From the NCBI GenBank assembly GCA_973895155.1, contig OZ316892.1, positions 6,386,001 to 6,450,000 on the forward strand: a stretch of DNA of 64,000 bases, in the 5' to 3' direction. This document shows, piece by piece, positions 35,787 through 47,459 of this stretch. The notes below the pieces were generated by a model. It was not told where the DNA came from and did not search any database. It saw nothing but the letters and a program-made list of their open reading frames with translations. Numbering within the stretch: position 1 is the stretch's first letter; each line of letters starts with the position of its first letter. The DNA is from Marsupella aquatica. Lineage: Eukaryota; Marchantiophyta. Both the position numbers and the translations under genes were made by a program.

Positions 35787-37718
35787 ATGTACAATGTCAT
35801 CAAACTTCTATCAAACATCAACTACAAACGAAGGGATGGAACCCATATCTTGCGGGATGTAAAGGGTCACAGGCCAAAGATTGGAACTTCCAATTCACAA
35901 GCATCCACACGAGAGTCAAACCATTATCAAATGGAGAATGAGTCAAGTACAACTCATATGGCTAGGGCAGGAAGTCTTTCAAACTCAATTATGGATGCTT
36001 ATCAAATTTCACATAGAGCGTATTTGGACAAGCTTTGGGCAAAAGCTTTCTACACAAGTGGTATTGCATTCAATGTTTCACAGAATCCTTATTTTTGAGA
36101 AGCAGTACATGAGACTTCAAAAGGTATTGTAAATGGGTATTCTCTTCCCATTATGCGGAATTTGCAAGTGAAGTTGTTGGAGGAAGCCAAGGAAGATCTT
36201 ACAAAAGACATCACCAAAACCATGAAGGAAACAAAACCTTTTGGTTATTCTTTTTCATCAGATGGATGGGAAAACAGCCGTAGAGAACCTTTGATGAATG
36301 TGAGTTGTTATCTTCCAAAGGAGATTTTTTCATAGATAGTTGGAATGTTGCGCAAGCAGATAGAAAAGATGGAAAATATCTTGGAAAAATATGGCTACAA
36401 TATATTGATGAAATTGGGCCAGAACACATTCTACAAATAGTCACTGATGGTGCATCTGAAAATCGTGTAGCAGGTTGTGACATAGTGATGAAAAAATATC
36501 CACATGTCACTTGGAGTTGGTGTGCTGCCCACGTGTTCAATTTGTTGCTAGAAGACGTGTGCGGTCATAAGAATGTAGTGCTAGATGAGAGCAGACAAAA
36601 TCCATTCAAAAACATTTTTAAACACTTGAGATGGATAGTAAAAGCAGTTTCATCGTCCCAAAAGCTCTCCGCAATATTTGTGAGAAAATCTGCTTACAAA
36701 AAAGTACTAAATCCAAATGCAACAAGATTTGCAACAATTTTTCTCATGGCGCAAAGAGCATTGGAGCTTAGAGGAGCTCTGCAACAAATAGTCATTGATG
36801 ATAAATGGGAGTCTTATCATGATAGTCTTATCGTCAAATAGGCACATGACGAGGGCCAAGGCAGAAGAATTCAAAGCGTGGATACAATAAGATAAATTTT
36901 GGGCTGATGTGAAGGCTACAGTGAACTTTTTTCTTCCGTTGGTGAAGATGCTTCACGAATTTGATGGTGCTTCACCCCAATCAGCCTGGTTGTATTGGAG
37001 TTTGAAAAGAAGGATTAGTGATTTGAAGGCAAACATGGAGGAATGTCCATTGGTAACAAAGTTCTTGAAGCCAAGGATATTAAAAGTGTACATGGATCGA
37101 AGAGCATCTCTTACCACTGATTTTATGCTAGTTGCAACATATATCAATCCTTAACTATTTTTTGATGAAGACCTAGATGTTGCTAGAGGTGGAGAATTGT
37201 GTCAAGGTTTCAATGAGTACATTGCCCGATATGCAAAACACAAGGTGAAAGAAGGGATCAACCATGATTGTGAGGTTAATGCACTCATTTATGCCATACA
37301 ATTGCAAGCAATTGATGCACAAAAGAAATTACCAAACACAACAGTAACCATGAGAGGAGCCCAATCAAGTATAGGTGAAGTAAGTCCAGGAGAGTGGTGA
37401 CATTCATACGGTGCTGATTACCCAGATTTAAGAGTTATGGCTAGAAAAATTTGTCACCAAAAAATGTGTGCGTCAGCGTGTGAAAGAAACTGGAGTTCGT
37501 ATGGATTTATTCATTCTACAAGTTGCAATAGATTGACAAATGATCGAGCAAAGGATTTAGTATTTGGTCAATTGCAAGATTGAGGGGGGCAAAAGGACGC
37601 AAAAAGAATTAGCTCAAAAATGAGAGAAAAATTACTCAAAGATCATCAAGATTTAGTTGAACACCACTTTCATAAAGGTTGGACACACTTCCAAAATTAT
37701 TGTGCACACTTCCAGTAA
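35787..37718 (+). pseudogene. hAT transposase, main part (DUF659 and dimerisation region)
   Basis: This continues the transposase interrupted at 31663. In order there are the AFYTSGIAFNV segment of the DUF659-type RNase-H-like fold, FSSDGWENSRREPLMN (first catalytic Asp region), VTDGASEN (second Asp region), CAAHVFNLLLED, and a C-terminal dimerisation piece ACERNWSSYGFIHS followed by NRLTNDRAKDLVF. It is broken by a stop near 36099, a frame change near 36330, stops near 36841 and 36891, and further stops at about 37154, 37398 and 37580. It is therefore a pseudogene that needs another source of transposase. It ends at TAA 37716-37718. The 5' duplicate ATGTA overlaps its first codons. Confidence 0.85.
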
Positions 37719-38685
37719 GATTGGGACTTCCTAAAAGCCTGGACACACTTCCAAATACTTGGCATGCAAGATCTCATCATCCAATCTCAACAAACTAATC
37801 CTAGCCATTTAGTGTAACACCTTTTCCTTTTGGTGGTGTCACACCATTCTGAGTAGTGTAGTAGTATATTGTGCTATTAGAGTATGTACGTTTGGTATGA
37901 GTGCTATTGGAGCCGATAAGGTTCCGTCAGGTTTGTGTGAGAGGGTACTTATCACTTGTGAGGCATTGAAAGGTCATCTTTCAATGTTGAGCCTTGGAGA
38001 GAGAGGAGCTTGAGTGGCTATGGTGGTTGTGAGCTCCGCTTGTGTAACGTGGATTCCTTGAGTAGTGCAAGGTGCGTTGGCTTGACATACGTGTGTGATC
38101 GGATTGGTGCGGGATCGATGGGGTATTGTTGACCGGGATCGTTGTGCCGATTGTATTGAGATTACATTGAAAGATCATGAGCTTCAAACTCTGTTGTGCG
38201 GACAGAAGCTCAGTCTGAGTTTGTCGTTGACGATGACGGTTCGTGGTAGCTCGAATTAATTGGATTTGTGTTTGACGCGGATTCATGTTTCTTGAATCGT
38301 TGGTTCTATTGTTTGAGTACTCTGTTGCTATTCGATCTGGTTTTGGCCAAGCTTGAACGTTGTTGGATCTGGATCTGGTCTAGATCTGGATCTGGATTGA
38401 GTCGGAGTCTAGATCTGGAAAGAGATGGCCGAAGGTTGCTACTTGTATCGCACTGCTATTTTATGGACAGATCTGTTGGAATTTTGAGTGCTCGCAGCGT
38501 TTTATTGTCAAGGGACGCTCACGAAATGTCCCAGAACCGTGCGCGACAAGTTTGTAGGGGTTGAGAGCCATCGACATTGCCATTTTTGTGAAGGAAATCG
38601 TTGCTTTCGAGTGGCAAATGTTGTCATTTCTGAGCCCGACGACTTTTGTTTTGTACACACACACAACTATGCGCGCATAAGGTGA
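37719..38685. other. Region without supported gene
   Basis: A 15-base motif GGACACACTTCCAAA recurs exactly 60 bases apart (37681 and 37741). Bases 38360-38420 carry repeated GATCTG units. The rest shows no domain and no consistent frame. Confidence 0.45.
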
Positions 38686-38690
38686 CGCGT

Positions 38691-38862
38691 GAGGTCACCC
38701 ATCCCGAAAGTGCTCCAACCGCGAGCGCGAAGTCACCCATCGCGAGCGCAAGCAGGAAAGAGGTCGAGGTCACCCATCCCGGGGCTATTCCGGGTCGTGA
38801 GCGCGAGGGGAGGCACAAGGTCGAGCGCGAGGAGGTCACCCATCCCGGGGCTATTCCCAACC
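38691..38862. repeat. Short repeat array upstream of a TATA box
   Basis: GTCACCCATC occurs four times (near 38694, 38732, 38769 and 38836). The last two copies share a longer 24-base unit continuing CCGGGGCTATTCC. GAGCGCGA-type spacers separate them. The array ends 27 bases before a TATA box, so it could act as an upstream element. Confidence 0.7.
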
Positions 38863-38888
38863 GCAAGCGCTTAAACCACAGCTGCCAG

Positions 38889-38896
38889 TATAAAAG
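38889..38896 (+). promoter_or_regulatory. TATA box TATAAAAG
   Basis: TATAAAAGGGCC sits in GC-rich DNA. About 110 bases downstream a consensus donor, CAG|GTGAGT (39003-39010), would end a first, probably non-coding exon. This is the best core promoter in the window and points towards the plus-strand gene that ends at 41446. Confidence 0.55.
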
Positions 38897-40485
38897 GGCC
38901 CTTGGTCTGCCCGCCTAGTCATTCTTTGCTGCCCGGATGCACAGTGATCCCGGGTGAACAGCTCCTTCGGCCCGGCAACTTTTCCGCTTTCCTCTCCAAC
39001 GCCAGGTGAGTGAAACGCATGCATGACTTTGCAAGTGACAAAGCCTATGTGTGTGACTGCCCCATCTCTCCTTTGCGCACTGACATAGCTGTGCGTCGCT
39101 GTCCAGCCTTTCCACTCGTTTTGGATCAGTCAAAGTTACTTTTCGGATTGGTATTGTTGACGACATTGGCTTTGGTGTTTACTTTGCATTGGAACTCGTC
39201 CCACTTGGTGTCATCGCTGGGGATTGTTATCAAGTACATGTGAATTCAATAGACTACTTTTGGTTCCTTCAACGGCTGCTGAATTGCAGTTTTCACCGAC
39301 AGCAATCAGCATTCCTTCACTTCCACAAGTTTGTACTTCGCAATTTTTACTCGATTTGAACCAGACCCGATTTGAAGCAGAAGCATCATCTCACCTCTGT
39401 TTTACATTCACCTTCTTGTCATAGAGTAGCTTACTTCGGCCAGAATTTCATTGGCAAATTTCTGTGGAGCTGTTGTGATCGTTTCTAATCTGGGTGAGTG
39501 ATCATGGTTTGTGTCGCCTCCAATCTGTAGTCTGCCTCGATCATCCTTTGAGTCCTCAATTGAGTCAGGGTAGGAGGCAGTAGTCTAAGATACCTGATCC
39601 CCGGACATTTCCAGCTTTTTTGTCTGTCTTTTTTTCTCTCGATCGATGTTGGGCAGAATCACGCTCACTTGGAGTATATTGTTGAACGGACCTCAGTCTT
39701 TCAGTAGTCCTCTTTTGTACAGCACAAGCGATAAGCGATAAGCGATAAGGCACAACGACAAGCGATAAGGGATAAGCGCAATAAGGTGGAAATCCGGTGT
39801 TGGGCTTGTGCAGCTTCGCCCCGTTTAGGCCGATCACTATCACTATCTCACCCTAGCTAATTACTAATTGGAATGGCAACTCGGAGAAGGAATTATTGTA
39901 GCAACTTTATCATACACATTGAAACAGCGAAAGACACAAAGACGATGACATCGCGATATAGAAGGACATTTCAATTTGCTGGTGACATCAGCCCTATTGG
40001 CAGTGCTAGCTTGCTACCTGACGGATCAATTCTTCACGACCTCTACCTCCACCGTTCCACTACTCCCTTCTCCTTTGTCGCTCTGCTGTTGCTGCTAAAG
40101 TTCTCCATCATCGACCAGCTAGCTACGTCCTTATCCAATGCTTTCCATCGGAACATACTTACACCGGACATTTCATTGTTGCGTGGTGTGCATATGCAAC
40201 TAGCTAGTAAGGTCAATTGTGCTTGTAATTGTGATGTGCAAATATTAATTTCTGCAACTCTGTAGCTCTCTAAAAGCGAAAACAACTTCGACGTCACTCA
40301 CTAATTCCTTTGCCTCAATAATGTCGAGCCTTCGTAAGAAAGTCCAAGGTGTCATCCAGTATCGACACAACTCCTTTACCATGTTTTCAGTACCCGGTCA
40401 CGACACAACTCCTTTACCATGTAATTAGTATGGGAGTCACCATGCATGTCATCAGTCCCGTAGTCAAATTGACCATGTAGTCAGT

Positions 40486-41446
40486 ATGCTTGTCAAGATC
40501 ATGTTGGGAAGCCGAGCCCTTTTTGTTGGATATCATTCTTACATTCATCATACTGATTTCTCCAAAGGTACTTTCTTTCAAGTACTGAGAGACGTGAAGC
40601 TAGAGAAAAGAGGAGGAAGGACAACCGGCCTTATCTGCCACGAATTCAGGTTCTTCACCCAAGTCACTCCATGGTACCCCGTGAAGTGGTCTCCATTTAT
40701 CATAATGGAGTTTGAGTTCCACTATAGAGAGTCATTGTGACCGATTCCATGTTCAAATATTTTATTTTTCAAAGTACTTTGCTTTTGTCAGACTTCTTTA
40801 CTTGCAAATGGAAGAAGATGGAACCAGGATCGTTGCTTTGGTCATGGCTTGCAATCAACATGTCAAAAAAGATTGGCGTTACTGGACAGTTCCTTTTATG
40901 AAGCCTTCACAACAATTGTTCATAGTTGGCAACAGACATAAGAGTTGTGATGTTTTGAGGTAATTGTTTTCACCCTCCATTGTTCTTATGTCATTCCACA
41001 TCTTGGCTTTGACTAACATCTACCTTTCTTATGGCAGTCCTAGAAGAATGGCCAACAGGCAGAGAACCAAGGTTAAATTGAGTGAATGCGATGATGGGTC
41101 CTACATGTTGCTTTGGCAAGATGCCCAAGCTGAACACGAGGCTCCTCCCATCCAACGGAGGACAACCTTAGACGAGATCCGATCTGATTTCCCTGAGTTT
41201 TGTCGTGTGGTCACAGAATGTCACGATGACCTCAATCCAGTTGTACCTTTGGACCAACTTTTGATTTGTGCTGCATATAGTTATGTGGATAGTGTGAAGA
41301 AGCGGAAATGTTACCAAGTGTACACGCACTTGGCTTGGGTATGTGGGTATGCAGAGCGAACAAAGTTCCCAGATGCAGTGGAAGCAGTCATCAAAGCAAC
41401 ATGGCATGACCCACATGAGGAATTTGTAGGATTTCGCCCATATTAG
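40486..41446 (+). CDS. Unrecognised multi-exon gene, possible transposon companion
   Basis: The last two exons are clear: the one ending at donor 40961 (FMKPSQQLFIVGNRHKSCDV) joins in phase to the exon at 41039-41446, which ends FVGFRPY. An exon before these, open from about 40486 to 40737, can be joined through a weaker donor (GTGACC) to an acceptor near 40791. The protein is rich in aromatic and charged residues and has a helical C-terminus with a conserved-looking CYQVYTHLAWVCGYAE stretch. I recognise no family. The TATA box at 38889 is the likely promoter, with one or more leader introns between. It converges on the Kolobok-like gene, with 0.9 kb between the two stop codons, so both may belong to one element. 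Confidence 0.45.
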
Positions 41447-42361
41447 TCGTTAATCTTGTAATGTCCTTTGCATACTTATAATCTAAATAAAATCCTTTTT
41501 TTGGGATTGAACTCTCGCTGGTCGGCAGCACAAGGGGTTCAAATCCCCTTGGGAGTAATTTGTTCATACATGTGATAAGAAAATTCACCTCTTCTGGTCC
41601 ATAGATCTAATTCTCAACTATGGATTGTATCTATGTTGTGAGTATCCTTTTAGAAATGTTGAAAGTCTATAAACTGTTGTCATCCATTAGTTTGGCAGTA
41701 CCCCCCCTTTTACCAAAATAAAAGTCTTCTTCAAAAAAATGTTGGCTTTCCAAACTAGGATAATAAGCATAAGTAGTTTGTGTTATTATAATATAATATT
41801 GTGTTTTATTTCTCCATAGAATATTTGTGTCACATTATCAAACAATTGTGTATACATATGGGTTTATGGTTTACCAAATTTCAGGTTCACAAATTAATGC
41901 TTTATACATCGTACCCTAGTTATATTGAACACAATATTTAGGTCCAACATGATTAGAATCAAATAAGTCCCCAATTGTACAAAACATAAAAAAACATTTT
42001 TGAGAATGAGACAAAGCTAGTTGCACCAATGTATTACAACTTGTACATGACACAAGAAAACAAATCAATAATAAATAATGTATATAATGTTGTACAATCA
42101 TGCTAAACACTAAAAATACCAAGTGCCTCTATAATTATATGGAAGTAAAATGCTCATAGGTCGTAGCTTGATATCTTCAAAGAAACAACTCTCTGCAATA
42201 ATAACGTGATGCAATCAATTCATATAACAATTAGACTAATTATGAACATAAATTAAAAATAGGGTATTTGGTCATATCCATCCTCAATGCAATGTGTGTG
42301 AACAAAAACAAATGTGATTTTGAGGGCCAAAAATAATTACCTAATGTATGTTGGTTTAGGT
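41447..42361. other. Spacer between convergent genes
   Basis: AT-rich DNA, with likely 3' UTRs of both neighbours. A tRNA-like fragment at 41510-41560 is noted separately. No gene is seen. Confidence 0.5.
41510..41560 (+). repeat. tRNA-like fragment with B-box
   Basis: GGTTCAAATCC (41536-41546) matches the RNA polymerase III B-box and sits in a perfect stem CAAGGGG/CCCCTTG, like a T-arm. No full cloverleaf can be drawn, so this is a SINE or tRNA relic rather than a working tRNA. Confidence 0.4.
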
Positions 42362-45300
42362 CTAAGGTAGTCCATAGATACGTGCACTCGTCTGCTCCTT
42401 CCAACTTGTGGTACGATCCACTAATACTCGTGAATGAGAGGGTCTATCGCGAACAACTGTGTTCACTGCACGATGATCATGAACCTTCCAAACATGTCTC
42501 CTAATATTTTCATTCCAATCCATAGCAGTACAACATAAGCGCGTGTCATGAGTAGCTGGAAAATGGATACGCTTTATGGCATACTTGCCCATTACAGAAT
42601 GAAATGTTTTGGACATGAAGTTCTCACGGGCCATGGTATAAAATCGCATTTTTTCTGGCCTTATGTACTTGGCCATAAAAGCTTTCATGGCCTTATGAGT
42701 TTCCCCACCTGCATAATTTCCAACAACAGAAATGGTTATTTAAATCCTAATTACTATATCATCCAACATCCAAAATAACACTTTGTCTAAAAATTCATGA
42801 ATACTCATGGACAGGTGAAGTGTATAAGTTACCTCTCTCATAGTACAAGTCCAGCTGTAATGCATTAGGTTCTCCAAGATGCTGACAAGGGCGATCTGAT
42901 AGTGTCATGCACCTTTCATGATCACCAGCCCAATGATCTGCGCAATTTCCTAATTAACTCAAAAGCCAAGGATTCACTATCTCCACCCCTGCATTGCAAA
43001 GTAGTGAGAAATTAATATAAACAAAGTACATATTGAATGTACCAAATATTTATGAAGCTAGCATTACAAACAATATGCAAGACTTTAGTATTGGCATACC
43101 TATTTTTACATGTTCGGGAACACACATAGAACCAGGTCTTAAATTTGTTTGCCAAATTGTGCTCTGTTAACTCTGGAAACTTCAGACCACGCGTAGCAAT
43201 ATGTACAAGGTCCTCCTCAGGCAACCCAAGCAAATCAGCAACTCGATGAACTAACTCTTCCTTCCTCAGGTTAGAGTAGCCTCTAATACCCCGATCCTTC
43301 AACCAGTCTTTCAATTTTTTTATTTGTAACGGCTTGCAAATTAGAACGAGATGTCACAGTGTCTATGTCAATGGTAAGGGTAAATGTGACACTTGACAAC
43401 TTGTCCACAAATTTCCTTACCAGATTTTTTGCCTTGTGCCATAAATCCTTCTGGTTTGTAAATCCCATGTCCTTAATAATTCTATCAATGATACCTTTAT
43501 CATCATGGATAACCTCTGTAATGACCACTCCTGCGTTCGTAAGAGTATCTAGTACCCTTCTTGCTCCTATCTCCTCCATGTACCAAGAATTATTCTCTTC
43601 CCTTCTGCTCACAGTGGTCATCTCAAGAACCCTATTATCGTAACTATCAATGATAGAGGAAGTACCATGATACCCACTCCGAGAAGAATCCCAACGACAA
43701 TCTAGATACACAACTAGTCCAGGATCTGCAAGAAAACCAAGAATATATTATGCGCGGAAAAAGTATTCTCAAAATTCATTCAATCATAGTATAATGCATA
43801 CATGTCTTTCATGTTTGATCAAAACCTTTGTAACGACGATAAAAAATACAATTTTGCGGTACAAAACTTAAAAAACTGAACTAAATTATACATATATTAA
43901 CTTAAATTAGTAGTTTAATTTGAAGACCTTCATGTACTGCACGTTGCTGCTCAAGTCGGGTTTTTACATCCTCCCACACCTTGCTTTTGTTTACCTCCCA
44001 TTGCTGCTTTACAGCATCTATCCATCCTACTTGAGGTCGTCGTCTTCCACTCTGAAAATCATGCCAATGGGTTGCAGAGGGAACATGCAAACCTAAATGC
44101 GATGTCAATGCGGCTAGAGCTGTAAATGTAAGACCAGCACATAGAGTGGAATGATACAGCATAGGAGTAATCAATGGTGAATTCCTCCCAGACTCATTCT
44201 CACCAGTGACAAACGTCCACCCATGTCCATGTTGCCCACAACTGATCCTAATAGACCAAACTTGTTGCAACTCACCAATACGCTCCACTGTAGGAGTCAA
44301 TGCACATCCAGGTATATGACACGTAGGAAGTAGTCTCTGAACAAAAGTATGAACTAGTTGTCGTTCAAAAAATGCTACTGTAGCCGGTCGACGAGGTGGA
44401 GACCTACGTGTAACGGGTGGATCAAAGGTAGGTGGTTCCGATTGCGAGTTTGGGACTAAGGATGGTTGTGAGGCAGATCGTTCCGGTGATTGGGAATCCA
44501 AGTTTACCACCTCCTAATTCAATACAAATATTTATATTATTAAAAGGAATACAAATAAAACACAAAGTGTCACAGGTGTAAAAATAGAGTGTGGTTGGAA
44601 AAACTTAATGGGTATGGATTGTAAATTGTTGCACCTCCTCCACAACCTCCTCGTGTATAGGAGCTCCTAAAGCATGAAGAACCGTTGTGTCTTCATCTCG
44701 AAACATGGCTTCATCCTCTGCATCTGATGGGTATTGCTCAACAATATGCTCCTGCAATTCCTCTTGCTCTTCCGTCAGTGCATCACTTGTTACAGACTGT
44801 TGACTCTGTAAAAAATAACCAAAGATGTAACAACATTATGGACTGGTTATGGTTTTGGAAAATAGGACTTGCAAAAGTCCACATCAACAACCCTAAAGAA
44901 AAAATTATCCCAAAACAACACAAGCAAAACAAAGAAAAAATAATGTACCACATAGAAATAAATTTCTTTTTACGTTGAATAAATACAGAAATAATGTAGA
45001 AGACATAACAGAATTATTTACAAACATACATCACGTAAATCCGTAAGCTGGCCCTGACTGCTGCTAGGATCCATAAAACTCGATGAAGCTCCAATGTCGG
45101 TCGCTGATGCAAGTTCATCTTGTAGCATTCTAGCAACTTGCGCTACTTGCCATCTCCTCAAATGCTCAACCCTATCTCGCACTTCATGAAACAACCACTC
45201 AATGACAGTTGAGTGTGTAGTATGTTCATCACCAAGTAAGACTCTCAATTCCTCCCAGTCATTCCACAAGTGAAGAGGGACTCGGATTGCAGGCCTTGCA

Positions 45301-45428
45301 TCCGGTCTCCGAACCCTTTTATAGTGTATGTGATCACTAGGGTATTTTTTTCTCGGAGGGCCACCACCTTGAGGAGGGCGCTTTCGCTGGTGTGAGGGAC
45401 GATGACGTGGATCATCCTCTGTACTCAT
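42362..45428 (-). CDS. Kolobok-like DDE transposase gene with SAP-like segment
   Basis: Exons on the minus strand are 45428-45030, 44805-44635, 44513-43928, 43725-43100, 42988-42833 and 42708-42362. Junctions 1 to 4 and the last one are in phase. From memory the protein follows Kolobok-type transposases: a CGQHGHGWTF zinc-ribbon-like piece with the helical block after it, DCRWDSSRSGYHGT with the first catalytic Asp, an EVIHDDKGIIDRII second-Asp region, DLWHKAKNLVRKF, a SAP-like helix pair (KDWLKDRGIRGYSNLRKEEL), and near the end TFHSVMGKYAIKRIHFPATH with NEN. Two blemishes are visible. A frame shift lies at a run of seven T (43315-43321), and exon 5 fits only if 28 nt are removed. At the usual Glu two residues before Phe-His the codon at 42608-42610 is Lys. 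It is therefore probably inactive or domesticated. Terminal repeats were not found. Confidence 0.65.
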
Positions 45429-46070
45429 GGTGAAAAAATATAGTCTCTACCGCATTTGACTCAAATCATCAGCTGGAAAAAAGTTGGATGTCAAACACTT
45501 AGAAGTACTAGCAAAATATCATTTAAAAACAGATAACAAACAACAATGACCACATAGTGGTGCATTAATAATGTACAAGGTGGCTTTATGCCTCTTTATG
45601 CATGGTTCACCTCATGGCCAATGTACTCTTCTTTTCATTTTATGGGCTCCTCACAATTCTTTGTCTAAGCTCTCCTTTCATACACCGAGCACACATTCTT
45701 TGTAAACATACAGATTGTCAAAAGTAGTGGCTACTCCCTTCCTTCTAATGAACTAGTGTGCACATATTTTTTGGAAAAACACATATTGTAGAGAGCTTCC
45801 GCTACTCCCCTACCTCCTTCTTACGAGTACATATACAAGGACATATATAGTGAAACATGTACAGTAAAAAGCAAGTGACAAGCACAGACTCTTGCACCTC
45901 CGTTTGACTCCCGCGCCTCTGTTCGACTCTCACACCGTACCGCCTCTACTTCGCACCTCCTCACCTCGCCTCTCTTTCCTTCGGGGCTGCGACGACGAGC
46001 CCCTCCTCTACCTTGCCTTCATCTTCATGCACGCCACAATTTGCAAAAGCAACAGCGCTTGTTCTACGGT
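45429..46070. other. Intergenic region upstream of Kolobok-like gene
   Basis: Contains the upstream side of the minus-strand transposase gene. From about 45880 it becomes CT- and GC-rich and leads into the first SINE-like unit. No gene is supported; the plus-strand frame at 45892-46167 crosses the repeat. Confidence 0.45.
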
Positions 46071-46695
46071 GCCGACAAAGTTTGATCCTAGGCCCTCCCG
46101 GCTGCGAGTGAGTGACATAACCAATAGAGCCGTCCAGGCTGTTCGATTGTTAGTAAACATGAAATAATATTTGAACAGGATCTAATTCATAAGTCCTTCA
46201 TTAGGAGCGGGTAGCCTCGGCACTCCGCTCGCCATGTGTCCAGGTAATATTCGTCGGCCCTAACTGCCCTCCCCTACCTCGTCACTCTTTCCTTCCAGGC
46301 GCTGCAACAATGCACCCCGCCCCCCATATTTAGAGTTCATCAAAAGGCCAAGCGTGACCTCCGGCGTCGACGAGGTTTGATCCCTGGACCTCCTGGGTGC
46401 AAGTGAGAGTGTGTTACCAGCAGAGCCGTCCAGGCTGTTCGAGTGTGAATGCAAACAAAAGCGTATATGAACATAAGGGAGATCCTCAGTAGGCCTGCGT
46501 TGGCTTAGGATTGCCTCGGCCCTCTGTCCGCCATGTGTGGCTGCTATGGCTCATCATCCCCAACCTGCCCTCCGTCGGGCTAATCTAAGAGCCCATCTTC
46601 TTTCCTGCCATGTGTAGGGTCAAAAGGGGAGAGGTTTGAACACACGACCTCCTCATTGGCAAGGAACAACACTACCAATGGAACAGCTCAACGTC
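46071..46695 (-). repeat. Three tandem SINE-like tRNA-related units
   Basis: On the minus strand, 46146-46079, 46443-46375 and 46690-46633 each read like a tRNA head. An A-box-like GGCTCTATTGGTTA (or its variants) is followed about 35 bases on by a B-box-like GGATCAAACCT-type sequence. The first two also share CCGTCCAGGCTGTTCGA (plus strand). Sequences between them repeat too, with GCCTCGGC and CGCCATGTGT, giving units of about 260-300 bp. They are old and diverged. Confidence 0.55.
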
Positions 46696-47400
46696 ATGCC
46701 TGAAGTGTCGGCACCAACTGGTAATAAACAAGTTTCAAAATGTAGTGACCCGGTAAGCCAGCCTGGCAGTCGCGACTGTCTAGCCGGGCTGCCCGAGGGC
46801 AATTCTGCCCGTGTGCCTTGCTTCTCCGTACATTACTCGCGTATCACTACTTTGTTCTGTGTATAATGAGGGGCTACGGGTTACCCATAGCCTCTTATAC
46901 TGGCAGCTGTGGTTTAACTGGCAAGTTCTCATCCCACCTTGTGTACACACAAGTTTTCACAACTTGTTGTTTAGATTCAAGCGACAGGGGGCTTTATACA
47001 CTTTCCGGTTTGCTTAGAGCCTTGTTTCGGGCCAAATCAGAGGCTCTTTAGAGGTTTTTGATAGTTCTAAGTTCATCTAAATACACAGATTGAACCAATT
47101 GTGCATGGTTTCTCATCTATAACATTGGGACATCATGAAGCCTATTATGAAGGCCTTTCATTGAATATTATGAATATTTGTTTGATCAATGTATGATCAC
47201 TCTTGGTGTGGAGAGTTAGTGTTTGACTATTCTTGTTGATTGGATCCTCTCCACACTTGTTTCCTGTTTATGCGCCATGTTGGTTCGGTGTGGGCGCTTG
47301 ATTCCATAGGAGTGATCCAGGTTTGCAACTGGACATTCTAGTGTGCTGTGTATTTCTCTCCTGGTGATGTTGGAGTGATGCCCAACACACCATGGTGAGT
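46696..47400. other. 5' region of the gypsy element, LTR not proven
   Basis: This stretch lies before gag and should contain the 5' LTR and primer binding site. TGTAGTGACCCGG near 46740 could be an LTR start, but I found no matching copy at the 3' side and no clear tRNA-complementary site. Confidence 0.35.
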
Positions 47401-47459
47401 GCTTGTGGTGCTGACAGGGATAGATTGCCCTTAGGGTTAGCACATAGATTAGGTTAGGG

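Noticed and set aside
39700-39790. GCGATAAG-type repeat as a regulatory GATA cluster
   Set aside because: It is a short simple repeat with no gene start close by.
41510-41560. A functional tRNA gene
   Set aside because: Only a T-arm-like stem and B-box are present. No anticodon arm or acceptor stem pairing could be drawn.
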